A stretch of DNA of 64,000 nt from UBA7446 sp049596455. Lineage in GTDB: Bacteria > Bacteroidota > Bacteroidia > Flavobacteriales > Flavobacteriaceae. Numbering within the stretch: position 1 is the first letter of the stretch; each line of letters begins with the position of its first letter. The notes beneath the pieces were generated by a model, which worked only from the letters and a program-made list of their open reading frames with translations, did no database searches and was not told where the DNA came from. Shown here piece after piece: positions 8,076 to 16,992 of this stretch. The position numbers were made by a program, and so were the translations under genes. The DNA lies in NCBI GenBank assembly GCA_049596455.1, contig JBMYLP010000003.1, forward strand, positions 62,001 through 126,000, in the 5' to 3' direction.

Positions 8076-10745
8076 TTACGTATTGATATTAGGTTGTAGC
8101 CACTGCGTGGCTTTTTCTATTGTGATGTTTTTTCGTGTGGCAAAATCTTGAACTTGCTCGTGTGTTATCTTCCCCAAACCAAAATACGCAGCCTGTGGAT
8201 GCGCAAAATAGTAGCCCGAAACGGAGGCTGCCGGCCACATGGCTAAACTTTCGGTAAGTTCAACCCCGATGCGATTTTCAACATCCAAAAGCTCCCAAAT
8301 GGTTTCTTTTTCTAGGTGGTCTGGACAAGCCGGATAGCCCGGTGCAGGACGAATTCCACTGTACGTTTCTTTGATAAGCTCCTCGTTGGTTAAGGTTTCG
8401 TTGGGCTGATAGCCCCAGTGTGTGGTGCGTATTTGTTTGTGTAAATATTCGGCAAATGCTTCTGCCAATCGGTCGGCAAGTGCTTTGACCATAATACTAT
8501 TGTAATCGTCGTTACGTGCTTCAAAATCTTTGGCAAGCTCGGCAGTTCCAAAACCTGCTGTTACACAAAAACACCCCATATAGTCTTGAATGTTTTGTTG
8601 TTTTGGAGCGATAAAATCCGATAATGCCCTATACGGTTTTCCCTTGCTTTTTTGCAGTTGTTGGCGTAGCGTTCTAAAGAAGTACGTTTGGTTTTCGTGG
8701 GTAACTTCAATATCATCTTGGTCGTTACTATTTGCCTCAAACAATCCAAAAACGGCTTTTGCTTGCAGCAGTTTGCCATCTATGATTTGTTGCAACATTG
8801 CTTTTGCATCATCAAAAAGCTGGGTGGCTTCTGTGCCAACAACATCATCTGTTAAAATATCTGGATACTTGCCGTGCAAATCCCATGAACGGAAAAAAGG
8901 CGTCCAGTCAATATAATCAACCAAAGCCTCTAAGTCTTGGTCGAAATGCTGAATTCCCAATTGATTTGGACGTACTGGGGGCTGTGCCTCAAAGTCAATC
9001 TTATGTTTTTGCGCACGCGCCTCCGCCAACGAAACATAGGTTTTATGGTCATTGCGCTGCTGAAAACGGGCGCGAAAATCGTTGTATTCTTCTTTGATTT
9101 TTGCTTTGTAATCCGATTTCGTTTGCGGTTGAAGCAAATTCCCAACTACAGTAACCGCACGAGAGGCATCGTTTACGTGCACTACGGTGTGGTTGTATTG
9201 CGGTGCAATTTTTACTGCCGTATGCGCCCTTGAGGTGGTTGCACCACCAATCATCACGGGAATGTCGTGTTTGGTTTTATTGAGTTCTTTCACCAAATAC
9301 ACCATTTCATCTAACGAGGGCGTAATCAATCCCGACAAGCCAATAGCATCCACTTGTTCTTTTAGAGCGGTTTCAATAATACGCTCTGGAGGAACCATAA
9401 CCCCCAAATCAATAATTTCGTAATTGTTGCAACCCAACACTACGCTCACAATATTTTTTCCAATATCATGCACATCGCCTTTTACAGTTGCCATTAAAAT
9501 TTTTCCTGCTGCCTCTGGCTTGCCCGATTTTTCCGCCTCAATGTAGGGCAACAAATAGGCAACCGCTTTTTTCATTACTCGGGCTGATTTTACCACTTGT
9601 GGCAAAAACATTTTTCCGCTTCCAAACAAGTCGCCCACCACATTCATGCCGTTCATTAAAAAGCCCTCAATTACCTGAATAGGAGCGTCCACAGCTTGTC
9701 GCGCTTCTTCTACATCATCTTCCACAAACTGGTCAATTCCTTTCACAAGCGCATGCGTAATACGTGACTGAAGGTCATGCGCTCGCCACTCCAAATCGTT
9801 TTTGGATTTGGTTTTGGCATTGCCTTTTACTTGCTCTGCAAAGTCTAATAATCGCTCTGTGGCATCATCTCTACGGTTTAGCAGCACATCTTCTACACGA
9901 TCCAGCAACTCTTTAGGAATTTCATCATACACCTCTAACATGGTGGGATTGACAATCCCCATGGTCATGCCGTGTTTGATGCCATGATACAAAAAAGCCG
10001 CATGCATGGCTTCGCGCACCCTATTGTTTCCTCTAAACGAAAAAGAAACGTTGCTTACGCCTCCACTCACGTGCGCATGGGGCAGGTTTTCTCGAATCCA
10101 TTTGGTGGCTTGAAAAAAATCGAGTGCATTGGTTTTGTGCTCCTCCATTCCTGTAGCCACAGGAAAAATATTGGGATCAAAAATGATGTCTTGCGGAGGG
10201 AAATTGACCTTATTGACCAAAACTTCATAGGAACGTTTGCAAATTTCTATTCTACGCTCTAGCGTATCGGCTTGACCATTTTCATCAAACGCCATAACGA
10301 TAACCGCAGCACCATAGCGACGAATTTTTTTGGCTTGCGCAACAAATGCATCTTCGCCTTCTTTGAGGCTGATGGAGTTCACCACGCATTTGCCTTGCAC
10401 TACTTGCAGTCCAGCTTCAATGATTTCCCACTTTGAACTGTCAATCATAATGGGAATTCGTGCAATATCGGGTTCCGATTGAATTAGATTTAGAAAACGT
10501 GTCATGGCAGCAGCACCGTCAATCATGCCCTCATCCATATTCACATCCAAAATTTGTGCACCTCCCTCTACTTGGTCACGAGCAATGTCCAAAGCGGTTT
10601 CAAAATCACCATCTTCAATAAGCCTTAAAAAACGCCTAGAACCCGTAACATTAGTGCGCTCGCCAACATTCACAAAGTTGGTGTCGGGGCGTACAATCAA
10701 AGGCTCCAATCCCGAAAGCGTTAAATATTTCTCGGCATTAGGCAT
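8076..10745 (-). CDS. metH: Methionine synthase, folate/cobalamin/SAM-activation part
   Basis: 889 residues covering the C-terminal three modules of MetH. They are a pterin-binding domain from about residue 20 (NFVNVGERTNVTGSRRF), a B12 cap and B12-binding domain with the base-off histidine in DVHDIG, and a reactivation domain with RPAPGYPACPDH. The homocysteine-binding module is absent and is encoded by the preceding ORF, overlapping by 8 bp in another frame. Together the two would transfer methyl from 5-methyl-THF through cobalamin to homocysteine. Such splitting is common in Bacteroidota, so it is probably natural and not a frameshift. Confidence 0.95.
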   Translation of the reverse strand: MPNAEKYLTLSGLEPLIVRPDTNFVNVGERTNVTGSRRFLRLIEDGDFETALDIARDQVEGGAQILDVNMDEGMIDGAAAMTRFLNLIQSEPDIARIPIMIDSSKWEIIEAGLQVVQGKCVVNSISLKEGEDAFVAQAKKIRRYGAAVIVMAFDENGQADTLERRIEICKRSYEVLVNKVNFPPQDIIFDPNIFPVATGMEEHKTNALDFFQATKWIRENLPHAHVSGGVSNVSFSFRGNNRVREAMHAAFLYHGIKHGMTMGIVNPTMLEVYDEIPKELLDRVEDVLLNRRDDATERLLDFAEQVKGNAKTKSKNDLEWRAHDLQSRITHALVKGIDQFVEDDVEEARQAVDAPIQVIEGFLMNGMNVVGDLFGSGKMFLPQVVKSARVMKKAVAYLLPYIEAEKSGKPEAAGKILMATVKGDVHDIGKNIVSVVLGCNNYEIIDLGVMVPPERIIETALKEQVDAIGLSGLITPSLDEMVYLVKELNKTKHDIPVMIGGATTSRAHTAVKIAPQYNHTVVHVNDASRAVTVVGNLLQPQTKSDYKAKIKEEYNDFRARFQQRNDHKTYVSLAEARAQKHKIDFEAQPPVRPNQLGIQHFDQDLEALVDYIDWTPFFRSWDLHGKYPDILTDDVVGTEATQLFDDAKAMLQQIIDGKLLQAKAVFGLFEANSNDQDDIEVTHENQTYFFRTLRQQLQKSKGKPYRALSDFIAPKQQNIQDYMGCFCVTAGFGTAELAKDFEARNDDYNSIMVKALADRLAEAFAEYLHKQIRTTHWGYQPNETLTNEELIKETYSGIRPAPGYPACPDHLEKETIWELLDVENRIGVELTESLAMWPAASVSGYYFAHPQAAYFGLGKITHEQVQDFATRKNITIEKATQWLQPNINT

Positions 10746-11739
10746 GTTGAAAAATGGGTCTGGGTTTGTGTTTGGCAGCGGCTTTCACTAATAGCTCAAT
10801 GTGTTCGGGTGTAGAGCCACAGCATCCGCCAATGATATTTACCAATTGTTCGGACAAATACGGCTCGATTAATGCACACATTTCTTCGGGGTTTTGGTCG
10901 TAAGCACCAAAGGCGTTAGGCAAACCTGCATTAGGATGCGCCGAAACAAATCGGCTGGTGTTGTGCCCAAGACGTTGGACGTAAGGTTTTAATTGATCAG
11001 CGCCCAAGGCGCAATTAAATCCAACACTCAACACATCGATATGTGAAATAGAAATCAAAAACGCTTCTACCGTTTGCCCCGAAAGCGTACGACCAGAAGC
11101 ATCCGTTATGGTACCACTTACCATAACTGGTATGTCAATTTGCTGCGCTTCCTTAATCTCGTCAATAGCATAAAGCGCAGCTTTAGCATTAAGCGTATCA
11201 AAAACCGTTTCGACCAACAAAATATCTACTCCCCCTTCAATCAAAGCTAGGGCTTGTTCGCGATAAGCTTCTTTGAGTTCATTGAACGTAATGGCACGAT
11301 ACCCTGGGTCATTAACATCAGGGGACATACTTGCAGTTTTATTAGTAGGCCCAATAGATCCCGCAACAAAACGTGGCTTATTGGGGGTTTTAGCTGTAAA
11401 ATCGTCAGCAGCTTTTCGGGCAATTTTTGCCGAAGCTACATTGAGCTCGGTAACATGATCTTCCAAAGCATAATCCGCCATAGCAATGCTAGTACCCGAA
11501 AATGTATTTGTTTCAATAATATCTGCGCCTGCTTCAAGGTATTTTGCATGGACTTCGTAAATGGCTTTGGGCTGCGTAATGGAGAGTAAATCATTATTCC
11601 CAGCAAGTGGAATGTGGTGATTTGCAAAGGGCTTGCCACGAAAGTCTTCTTCCGTAAAAGCATAGGCTTGCAGCATAGTACCCATAGCACCGTCGAGCAC
11701 TAAAATACGTTCCGATAAAAGGGTCTTAAGTGTACTCAC
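10738..11739 (-). CDS. metH: Methionine synthase, homocysteine-binding part
   Basis: 333 residues equivalent to the N-terminal module of MetH, a homocysteine S-methyltransferase barrel. It starts LVLDGAMGTMLQ and keeps the zinc-ligand cysteines in GFNCALGADQL and GGCCGSTPEH. It supplies zinc-activated homocysteine to the cobalamin module encoded by the next gene. It overlaps the upstream PLP enzyme by 4 bp and the downstream metH piece by 8 bp, so the three are translationally coupled. Confidence 0.95.
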   Translation of the reverse strand: MSTLKTLLSERILVLDGAMGTMLQAYAFTEEDFRGKPFANHHIPLAGNNDLLSITQPKAIYEVHAKYLEAGADIIETNTFSGTSIAMADYALEDHVTELNVASAKIARKAADDFTAKTPNKPRFVAGSIGPTNKTASMSPDVNDPGYRAITFNELKEAYREQALALIEGGVDILLVETVFDTLNAKAALYAIDEIKEAQQIDIPVMVSGTITDASGRTLSGQTVEAFLISISHIDVLSVGFNCALGADQLKPYVQRLGHNTSRFVSAHPNAGLPNAFGAYDQNPEEMCALIEPYLSEQLVNIIGGCCGSTPEHIELLVKAAAKHKPRPIFQHA

Positions 11740-12914
11740 AATACTGAATCTAATGCTTGTTTTAGGTCGCTAATAATGTCATCGGTATGCTCCAATCCTA
11801 CCGAAATACGAATGAGTCCGTCCGTAATATCCACTGCCAAGCGGTCTTCATCACTCAACTTACTGTGCGTAGAAAGCGCAGGATGAGTGACTATGGTACG
11901 GGTGTCGCCCAAGTTTGAAGAACGTGAGCACAACTGCACGGCATCGATAAATTGTTTTCCGCCCGAAAGTCCATTTTTAACCTGAAATGCAATGACGTTT
12001 CCGCCTCTTGTCATTTGTTTTTTGGCAATTTCATATTGCGGATAATTTGGAAGAAAAGGATAGCGTACCTCCTCTACCGCATCATGTCCGAGCAAAAAGT
12101 CAGCTACTTTTTCAGCATTGTCACAATGCTTATCTACACGAACCGCCAAAGTTTCCAAACTTTTAGATAATGTCCATGCATTAAACGGCGACATGGAAGG
12201 TCCTGTATTACGCGCAAACAAATAAATTTCACGAATCAAATCGGCACGACCTACCGTAATACCTCCAAGTACTCTTCCCTGCCCATCAATAAGTTTGGTT
12301 GCGGAATGAATCACTAAATCGGCACCAAAAGCAATGGGTTTTTGGAGGTAAGGCGTTGCAAAACAATTATCAATTATTAGAACAAGGTTGTGCTTTTTTG
12401 CCAATGCGCCTAGGCGTTCCAAATCCAATACTTGCAACCCAGGATTAGTAGGCGATTCCGCATAAATCACTCTGGTGTTGGGTGTAATAAGGTCTTCAAA
12501 TCGGTCTAAATCTGCCACATCAAAATAGGTGGTTTCAATGTTCCATTTGGGCAAAAACTTGGTAAATAACCCGTGTGTAGAACCAAATACCGCACGCGCA
12601 GATAGAATATGGTCTCCGCTATTTAAAAGCGCAGCAAAAGTACCAAATACGGCAGCCATACCTGTAGCAAAGGCGTAGCCGTCTTCGGCTCCTTCCATTT
12701 TGCAAATTTTTGCTACAAGCTCACTGGTATTGGGATTGGTAAATCTACTGTAGATATTTTTCTCCTTTTCCTCTGCAAAGGAAGCGCGCATATCTTCGGC
12801 ATCGTCAAAAACAAAGCTCGAAGTAAGGTATAACGGCACGCTGTGCTCGCTGTGCTGTGAACGCGCTACTTGCGTGCGAATCGCATCCGTTTCAAATTTT
12901 TTATTCTGGGACAT
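11736..12914 (-). CDS. Trans-sulfuration family PLP enzyme
   Basis: 392 residues of the Cys/Met metabolism PLP family. It has YSRFTNPNTSELV, the substrate-site SPTNPGLQVLD and the PLP lysine in SATKLIDGQGRVLGG. It could be a cystathionine gamma-synthase/lyase or an O-succinylhomoserine sulfhydrylase (MetZ-like). The window also has a clear MetY, so this one may handle a different sulfur donor or substrate. The operon position, between OsmC and metH, supports homocysteine formation. Confidence 0.9.
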   Translation of the reverse strand: MSQNKKFETDAIRTQVARSQHSEHSVPLYLTSSFVFDDAEDMRASFAEEKEKNIYSRFTNPNTSELVAKICKMEGAEDGYAFATGMAAVFGTFAALLNSGDHILSARAVFGSTHGLFTKFLPKWNIETTYFDVADLDRFEDLITPNTRVIYAESPTNPGLQVLDLERLGALAKKHNLVLIIDNCFATPYLQKPIAFGADLVIHSATKLIDGQGRVLGGITVGRADLIREIYLFARNTGPSMSPFNAWTLSKSLETLAVRVDKHCDNAEKVADFLLGHDAVEEVRYPFLPNYPQYEIAKKQMTRGGNVIAFQVKNGLSGGKQFIDAVQLCSRSSNLGDTRTIVTHPALSTHSKLSDEDRLAVDITDGLIRISVGLEHTDDIISDLKQALDSVL

Positions 12915-13326
12915 AAGGAATGTTGTTTACAATTACAGAAAAACTAATTTCGGCGGTTGCCGCTAAGGTCAACGAAACCGAACAGTATTTGGTAAATGAT
13001 AAGTGTGCTGCGCGGTAAATTTTTTCGGGTTTTACATCCCCAGAAACACGAACCGTAGCATGTACTTTGGTAAAAAGCGAAGGTGCAGGTTTATCTTCAC
13101 GGTCTCCGTCAACATCAATTTCCAACGAATCAAAAGCCACTTTTTGTTTGTTTAAAATGGAAATAATATCGATACTCGAACAACCCGCTACACCCATTAG
13201 CAAAAGTTCCATAGGGCTTGCGCCTTGTGGTGATTCGACAGATTTATTATCAATGGCTATTTGATGCCCTCTATCGTTTTCAATAGTGGCATGATAGCCC
13301 GATTGGTGGGTGAGTTTTACTTTCAT
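12901..13326 (-). CDS. OsmC-family protein
   Basis: 141 residues with the OsmC fold. Both conserved cysteines are present, one in GVAGCSSIDI and one in FTKYCSVS. OsmC/Ohr proteins reduce organic hydroperoxides with thiols. Membership in a methionine operon, with overlaps on both sides, suggests protection of thiol chemistry or a role in sulfur-compound handling (inference). It overlaps metX by 4 bp and the downstream PLP enzyme by 14 bp. Confidence 0.9.
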   Translation of the reverse strand: MKVKLTHQSGYHATIENDRGHQIAIDNKSVESPQGASPMELLLMGVAGCSSIDIISILNKQKVAFDSLEIDVDGDREDKPAPSLFTKVHATVRVSGDVKPEKIYRAAHLSFTKYCSVSLTLAATAEISFSVIVNNIPYVPE

Positions 13327-14294
13327 TTTGTTGTGGGTTTAAATACATCGCTGAGCAATGTATTGAGTTGATCGTGCTCTATAAGAAATGCATCATGTCC
13401 GTGAATAGACGTAATGGTTTTAAAAAACACATTGGGTTTGACATTCATCAATCTGCGGTAGGTTTCACGGTTATCTTCATGGGTAAAAAACAAATCGGTA
13501 TCAATCGAAACCAAATAAATATTTCCAGTAACCTGTTCTACCAATTGCTCAAATGGCTCTCGATCTTGACAGATGGCAACCGTTCCAAGCAAATGGTTCA
13601 TTGCCATGTAAGCACGCACATCAAAGCGTCCCGCCAATTTATCGCCGTGATGCAATAACCACGTTTCAACGTTATACTTATCAAACTCGGGGTTTATGGT
13701 GCGCCCAAACCTAGATTTAAACGACTGCGGTGTTCGGTAGCACAACATCGCATGAATGCGCGCATCCTCGAGGGGATTGTCGGAATTATGCAACAATCGA
13801 TCTTGTAATAATACGTTTGCCAAAATCCAATCAGAAGCTTCCCAATGGCAAGCAATAGGAATGATGTTTTGGATAAACTGGGGATATGAAACCGCCATCT
13901 CCCATGCTAATGCACCCCCAATTGAACCGCCAATAGCTGCATACAATTCGGCTACGCCGAGTTCGTCTAGCGTAATTTTAAATGCTTCGGAAACATCGCG
14001 TAACACCCAATCTTTGTAATCAACTAAAAAATTATCATCAAAACCGTTTCCAGGGAAATTAAAGGCAATAATGCTATACACTTCAGTATCTATCAGCTTT
14101 TTTGGACCGATAATATCGCTCCACCAACCGTCCTCACCCGAAACAACAGAATTTCCTGTAAGCGAGTGATTCACCAACACTACGGGAGCACTATCAAGTG
14201 GTTTTCCAAAGACTTGATACGACAGCGTTATGGGAATAACCTTGCCGCTTTGCAACCGAAAAGAAGGGATAGTATGTTTTTGAAGTGATGACAT
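13323..14294 (-). CDS. metX: Homoserine O-acetyltransferase
   Basis: 323 residues of an alpha/beta hydrolase acyltransferase. It has the oxyanion segment NHSLTGNS, the nucleophile in GGSIGG (about S124), an Asp in VSIDTDLFF and the His in SIHGHDAF. It acetylates (or succinylates) homoserine to feed the sulfhydrylase encoded immediately upstream in the same operon. It is slightly shorter than the typical 350-380 residues. The acyl donor cannot be read from motifs alone; the MetY neighbour favours acetyl. Confidence 0.92.
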   Translation of the reverse strand: MSSLQKHTIPSFRLQSGKVIPITLSYQVFGKPLDSAPVVLVNHSLTGNSVVSGEDGWWSDIIGPKKLIDTEVYSIIAFNFPGNGFDDNFLVDYKDWVLRDVSEAFKITLDELGVAELYAAIGGSIGGALAWEMAVSYPQFIQNIIPIACHWEASDWILANVLLQDRLLHNSDNPLEDARIHAMLCYRTPQSFKSRFGRTINPEFDKYNVETWLLHHGDKLAGRFDVRAYMAMNHLLGTVAICQDREPFEQLVEQVTGNIYLVSIDTDLFFTHEDNRETYRRLMNVKPNVFFKTITSIHGHDAFLIEHDQLNTLLSDVFKPTTK

Positions 14295-14317
14295 ATTGCC
14301 TTTATGCTTTTTGAAAT

Positions 14318-15592
14318 TTACAGCGAATCAAATGCAGCCTGTAGGTCTGCTTTCAAATCCTCGATATTTTCCAACCCAACAGACAAACGAATCAAATCAT
14401 TGGTAACACCCGTATCTTCTTGCTGCTCGGGCGTAAGTTGTTGGTGTGTGGTACTTGCGTTGTGAATAATCAATGATTTAGAGTCTCCAAAGTTGGCAAG
14501 TAAAGAAAATATCTTAGTGTTGTCGGCAATTTTCTTTGCTGCCTCAAATCCGCCTTTGGCACCAAAAGTAACTACCCCGCTTTTTCCGTTAGGAAGATAT
14601 TCATCTGCTAGTGCTTTGTATTTGCTAGACTCCAAACCAGGATAGTTCACCCAAGCCACAGCATCGTTTTCGCTGAGCCATTGCGCCAATTCAAGGGCGT
14701 TCTGGCTGTGCTTTTGCATTCTAACCTCTAGGGTTTCTAGACCTTGAATAATTTGAAACGCATTAAATGGACTGATGGCACCTCCAAGGTCACGTAATCC
14801 TTCAACGCGAATTCGTGCAATATAAGCTGCAGGCCCTAAAACTTCATGGTAGTTTAATCCATGATATGATGGCGAAGGAGAGGTAAATTCTGGGAATTTT
14901 CCACTCGACCAATCGAATGTTCCAGCATCAATAATTACACCGCCCATAGCTGTTCCATTCCCATTGATATACTTTGTAAGGGAGTGAATAACGATGTTAG
15001 CTCCGTGCTCAATAGGCTTCAAAAGCGCAGGGGTAGCCACAGTATTATCTACCATAAACGGGATTTTATGCTTTTTAGCCACTTCTGAAATGGCTTTTAA
15101 ATCTAGCACATCGAGCTTGGGATTTCCTAGTGACTCCGCAAAAATCAAACGTGTATTTTCTTGTACAGCATCATCAAAATTAGATATGTCGTTTGGATCA
15201 ACAAACGTAGTTGTAATGCCAAATCGCGGAAGCATAGATTTTAGCATATTATAGGATCCACCGTACAAACTATTGGAAGAAACAATGTGATCACCAGCTT
15301 TTAAGAATGTTAGAATTCCCGTAGAAGCTGCAGCTGTTCCGGAGCACGTTGCCACGGCAGCAATACCCCCTTCAAGGCTTGCCATGCGTTGCTCCAACAC
15401 GTCAGTTGTTGGGTTGTTTAATCGGGTGTAAATGTATCCGGGCTCTGCAAGCGCAAAAAGGTTGGCTGCGTGCTCAGCATTGTTAAACACATAAGAAGTA
15501 GATTGGTACAACGGTACTGCTCGCGTTCCTTGTGTTTTTGTTACGTCGTGCCCTTCGTGCAGGGCTTTTGTAGCAAATTTAGATTGACTCAT
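14318..15592 (-). CDS. metY: O-acetylhomoserine sulfhydrylase
   Basis: 424 residues, the longer MetY type of the Cys/Met PLP family. It has YTRLNNPTTDVLEQR, CSGTAAAS, the PLP lysine in HSLTKYINGNGTAMGG and the MetY-type insertion GKFPEFTSPSPSYHGLNY. It makes homocysteine directly from O-acetylhomoserine and sulfide. It lies 9 bp downstream of metK and 23 bp upstream of metX, so it falls under the SAM-II riboswitch. Confidence 0.95.
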   Translation of the reverse strand: MSQSKFATKALHEGHDVTKTQGTRAVPLYQSTSYVFNNAEHAANLFALAEPGYIYTRLNNPTTDVLEQRMASLEGGIAAVATCSGTAAASTGILTFLKAGDHIVSSNSLYGGSYNMLKSMLPRFGITTTFVDPNDISNFDDAVQENTRLIFAESLGNPKLDVLDLKAISEVAKKHKIPFMVDNTVATPALLKPIEHGANIVIHSLTKYINGNGTAMGGVIIDAGTFDWSSGKFPEFTSPSPSYHGLNYHEVLGPAAYIARIRVEGLRDLGGAISPFNAFQIIQGLETLEVRMQKHSQNALELAQWLSENDAVAWVNYPGLESSKYKALADEYLPNGKSGVVTFGAKGGFEAAKKIADNTKIFSLLANFGDSKSLIIHNASTTHQQLTPEQQEDTGVTNDLIRLSVGLENIEDLKADLQAAFDSL

Positions 15593-15601
15593 GTATTTAT
15601 G

Positions 15602-16849
15602 TTAAAAGTTATTTTTGAATGTTTCTACTAAATCAAGTTTTTCCCAAGTGAATAATTCCACCTCACAGTCTATTCGACCGTTATAGGGCGACTCGAAAGT
15701 CTTTTTTACCATTTTGGGTGTTCTACCCATATGCCCATAAGCGGCGGTTTCAAAGTAAATGGGATTTCTTAGTTTTAGTCGTTGCTCAATTCCGTAAGGA
15801 GTGAGGTCAACTAGTTTGGCAATTTTTTTGGCTATTTCAGCATCGGTAAGCGTAGATTTTGCTGTTCCGTGCGTATTAATAAAAATTGATGTTGGCGCAG
15901 CCACGCCAATGGCATAGCTCAACTGTACTAAAACTTCATCGCAAATTCCAGCAGCCACTAAGTTTTTGGCAATATGTCGTGCGGCATAAGCAGCACTTCT
16001 ATCCACTTTGGATGGGTCTTTACCACTAAACGCACCTCCACCGTGCGCGCCTTTACCCCCATAAGTATCCACAATTATTTTGCGTCCTGTTAAGCCTGTA
16101 TCCCCGTGGGGGCCACCAATAACAAATTTGCCCGTTGGGTTGATATGATACGCAATATCACTTCCAAATAAGGCTTGAACTTCTTTAGGATAACTCGACA
16201 CAACTTTTGGAAGTACCAACTCAATCAAATCTTTTCGGATTTTGGTTAGCATCGTCTCATCTTCATCAAACGCATCGTGTTGAGTAGAAATCACGATGGT
16301 GTCCACACGAAGGGGTTTGTGGTCATCGCTATACTCCAACGTAACTTGCGATTTGGCGTCGGGTCTTAGGTAGGGAATTTGTGATTTATCCTTCCTAAAA
16401 TCCGATAAAACACGCATGATATTATGTGCAATATCAAGTGCTAAAGGCATGTAATTTTCAGTTTCATTATTGGCGTAGCCAAACATTATCCCTTGATCTC
16501 CAGCGCCTTGCTGTTTGTCCTCGTCTCGCTCAACGCCTTGGTTGATATCGGCAGATTGCTCGTGAATGAGGGAAATCACACCACAAGAATTGCCAGAAAA
16601 TTGGTAGGCATCTTCAGTATAGCCGATGCGATTAATGGTATCTCTTGTAATAGATTGTAAGTCTAAGTATGTTTTACTCTTAACCTCTCCAGCAACAATC
16701 GCTTGACCTGTTGTAACTAATGTTTCACAAGCAACTTTACTGGTTGGGTCAAATGCAATAAAATGGTCTAATAGCGCATCGCTGATTTGATCTGCAACTT
16801 TATCTGGGTGGCCCTCACCTACGGATTCTGATGTAAAAAAATATGACAT
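15602..16849 (-). CDS. metK: S-adenosylmethionine synthetase
   Basis: 415 residues with the SAM synthetase signatures GEGHPDKVADQISD, GAGDQGIMFGYA and GGGAFSGKDPSKVDRS. It makes SAM from ATP and methionine. It is the first gene of the operon and the gene directly behind the SAM-sensing RNA, so SAM would repress its own synthesis together with methionine synthesis. The ATG lies 3 nt after a 10-bp stem that would hide the ribosome-binding region. Confidence 0.97.
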   Translation of the reverse strand: MSYFFTSESVGEGHPDKVADQISDALLDHFIAFDPTSKVACETLVTTGQAIVAGEVKSKTYLDLQSITRDTINRIGYTEDAYQFSGNSCGVISLIHEQSADINQGVERDEDKQQGAGDQGIMFGYANNETENYMPLALDIAHNIMRVLSDFRKDKSQIPYLRPDAKSQVTLEYSDDHKPLRVDTIVISTQHDAFDEDETMLTKIRKDLIELVLPKVVSSYPKEVQALFGSDIAYHINPTGKFVIGGPHGDTGLTGRKIIVDTYGGKGAHGGGAFSGKDPSKVDRSAAYAARHIAKNLVAAGICDEVLVQLSYAIGVAAPTSIFINTHGTAKSTLTDAEIAKKIAKLVDLTPYGIEQRLKLRNPIYFETAAYGHMGRTPKMVKKTFESPYNGRIDCEVELFTWEKLDLVETFKNNF

Positions 16850-16852
16850 AAT

Positions 16853-16899
16853 CTTGCTTTTGTAAAGAATAGAGACCGATTGTACTCATCAAAAGCAAG
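16853..16899 (-). promoter_or_regulatory. Start-occluding hairpin between riboswitch and metK
   Basis: On the minus strand CTTGCTTTTG (16899-16890) and CAAAAGCAAG (16862-16853) are perfect 10-bp complements across a 27-nt loop. The stem ends 3 nt before the metK ATG and begins directly next to the last base of the aptamer pseudoknot. It is a plausible expression platform acting on translation initiation; no T-run follows, so it is not a terminator. Confidence 0.55.
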
Positions 16900-16949
16900 C
16901 TGTTTTAGCAGTTTTTTTGAGAGGTTGCAATCAGTCAAATCCTTCCTCT
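16899..16949 (-). ncRNA. SAM-II-type riboswitch aptamer
   Basis: The minus strand carries the SAM-II core. A P1 stem AGAGG (16949-16945) pairs with CCTCT, enclosing GGATTTGACTGATTGCAA. An A-rich linker and TGCTAAAACAG follow. These match the SAM-II consensus pieces GAUUUAAC..UUGCA and GCUAAA. The pseudoknot pair is CTG in the loop with CAG at 16902-16900, compared with CC/GG in the best-known example, so pairing is kept with different bases. Placement at the 5' end of a metK/methionine operon is the expected context. Confidence 0.85.
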
Positions 16950-16956
16950 TTGGGTG

Positions 16957-16987
16957 CAAATATACAACCGCACCCGAAAATGGCAAT
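16957..16987 (-). promoter_or_regulatory. Promoter of the methionine operon
   Basis: On the minus strand ATTG (16987-16984), a 19-nt spacer and TATATTTG (16964-16957) form a near-consensus Bacteroidota promoter. The predicted start, about 16953, places the SAM-II aptamer at the very 5' end of the transcript. Confidence 0.75.
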
Positions 16988-16992
16988 ACTTT

